This document shows, piece by piece, positions 6,593 to 6,728 of a stretch of DNA of 6,728 nucleotides. The translations under genes and the position numbers were made by a program. The stretch is taken from positions 1 to 6,728 of the forward strand of contig JAAFHD010000205.1 in the NCBI GenBank assembly GCA_013298245.1, written 5' to 3'. Under the pieces are notes generated by a model. That model saw only the letters and a program-made list of their open reading frames with translations. It searched no databases and was not told where the DNA came from. Position 1 is the stretch's first letter. Each line of letters starts with the position of its first letter. This DNA is from Alphaproteobacteria bacterium (GTDB taxonomy: Bacteria; Pseudomonadota; Alphaproteobacteria; Acetobacterales; Acetobacteraceae).

Positions 6593-6621
6593 TTGATCCC
6601 GATTTGGGATCGACATATCGT
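6593..6621 (+). promoter_or_regulatory. Probable higB promoter with embedded inverted-repeat operator
   Basis: TTGATC (6593-6598) and TATCGT (6616-6621) are 17 bases apart, each matching sigma-70 consensus at 4/6 positions. Within this element GATCCC (6595-6600) and GGGATC (6606-6611) form a perfect 6-bp inverted repeat around GATTT, overlapping the -35 box and the spacer. Antitoxins of HigBA and related modules usually repress their own promoter through such repeats, so this is a natural HigA operator candidate. The predicted start of transcription falls at or within a base or two of the toxin ATG (6627), implying a leaderless or nearly leaderless message. An alternative reading is a weak purD terminator hairpin, but no T-tract follows it. 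Confidence 0.5.
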
Positions 6622-6626
6622 CAGCC

Positions 6627-6728
6627 ATGCGCGTCATCGCGGTCAGCACCCTCAAGGCCTTCTGGGAACAGCTCGCGCATCGTGCCGCCGAAGCACCACT
6701 GCGCGCCTGGCTGACCATCGCCACGGCC
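6627..6728 (+). CDS. higB: HigB-family toxin of a type II toxin-antitoxin system, partial (N-terminal 34 codons)
   Basis: Open from the ATG at 6627 to the right edge without a stop. The residues 'MRVIAVSTLKAFWEQ' followed by 'EAPLRAWL' match the start of the HigB toxin family (RelE-like mRNA interferase), whose members typically open M-R-[VI]-I-x-x-x-T-L-[KR]-x-F-W-E and then have a conserved P/A-L-[KR]-x-W segment. HigB toxins associate with ribosomes and cut mRNA; they are usually about 95-110 residues and are encoded before the antitoxin higA. The C-terminal catalytic half and the expected higA lie beyond the window, so activity cannot be judged. There is no Shine-Dalgarno in the 43 bases after purD, consistent with the promoter-start spacing suggesting a leaderless message. 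The segment 'QLAHRAAEAPL' is slightly different from the 'HPDAEQ' that I recall as usual there. The family call is fairly firm for so short a fragment. Confidence 0.8.
   Translation, partial: MRVIAVSTLKAFWEQLAHRAAEAPLRAWLTIATA

Noticed and set aside
6595..6611. The palindrome after purD as an intrinsic purD terminator
   Set aside because: No T-tract follows the 6-bp stem, and its placement within a well-spaced promoter fits an operator better; a secondary terminator role is not excluded.

Overview
The window looks like core chromosome of a high-GC alphaproteobacterium, most likely a Rhodospirillales/Acetobacteraceae (Roseomonas-like) organism. This rests on the GC-rich codon use, on ArgS, XseA and PurD sequences that read as alphaproteobacterial, and on a GST-fold protein with the hallmarks of FzlA, an FtsZ-binding division factor known from Alphaproteobacteria. 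The taxonomy is inferred from recalled family features and was not searched.

Layout from left to right. On the minus strand, positions 1-1965 hold a two-gene unit: an fzlA-like gene followed after 2 bases by argS, which runs off the left edge just before the expected KMSKS loop. A 63-base divergent gap separates fzlA from a plus-strand luciferase-like (LLM) flavin oxidoreductase at 2029-3183. The 3' end of that gene runs about 130 bases into the convergent M23 peptidase gene. The peptidase gene (3839-3054) and xseA (5269-3836) form a minus-strand pair joined by a 4-base GTGA start/stop overlap. A 51-base divergent gap then leads to plus-strand purD (5321-6583). After 43 bases comes the first 34 codons of a HigB-family toxin gene (6627 to the right edge), preceded by a promoter-like element with a perfect 6-bp inverted repeat inside it.

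Most of the window is ordinary housekeeping: arginyl-tRNA charging, cell division, exodeoxyribonuclease VII, cell-wall hydrolysis and purine synthesis. Genes are packed tightly, with no gene-free stretch longer than about 65 bases. I see no tRNA or rRNA gene, CRISPR array, insertion sequence or phage gene. No new multi-gene system is evident. The points most worth a second look are the toxin-first TA locus at the right edge with its operator-like palindrome and predicted leaderless start, the unusually long antisense overlap between the LLM oxidoreductase and the peptidase, and a segment of argS with atypical sequence and codon use.
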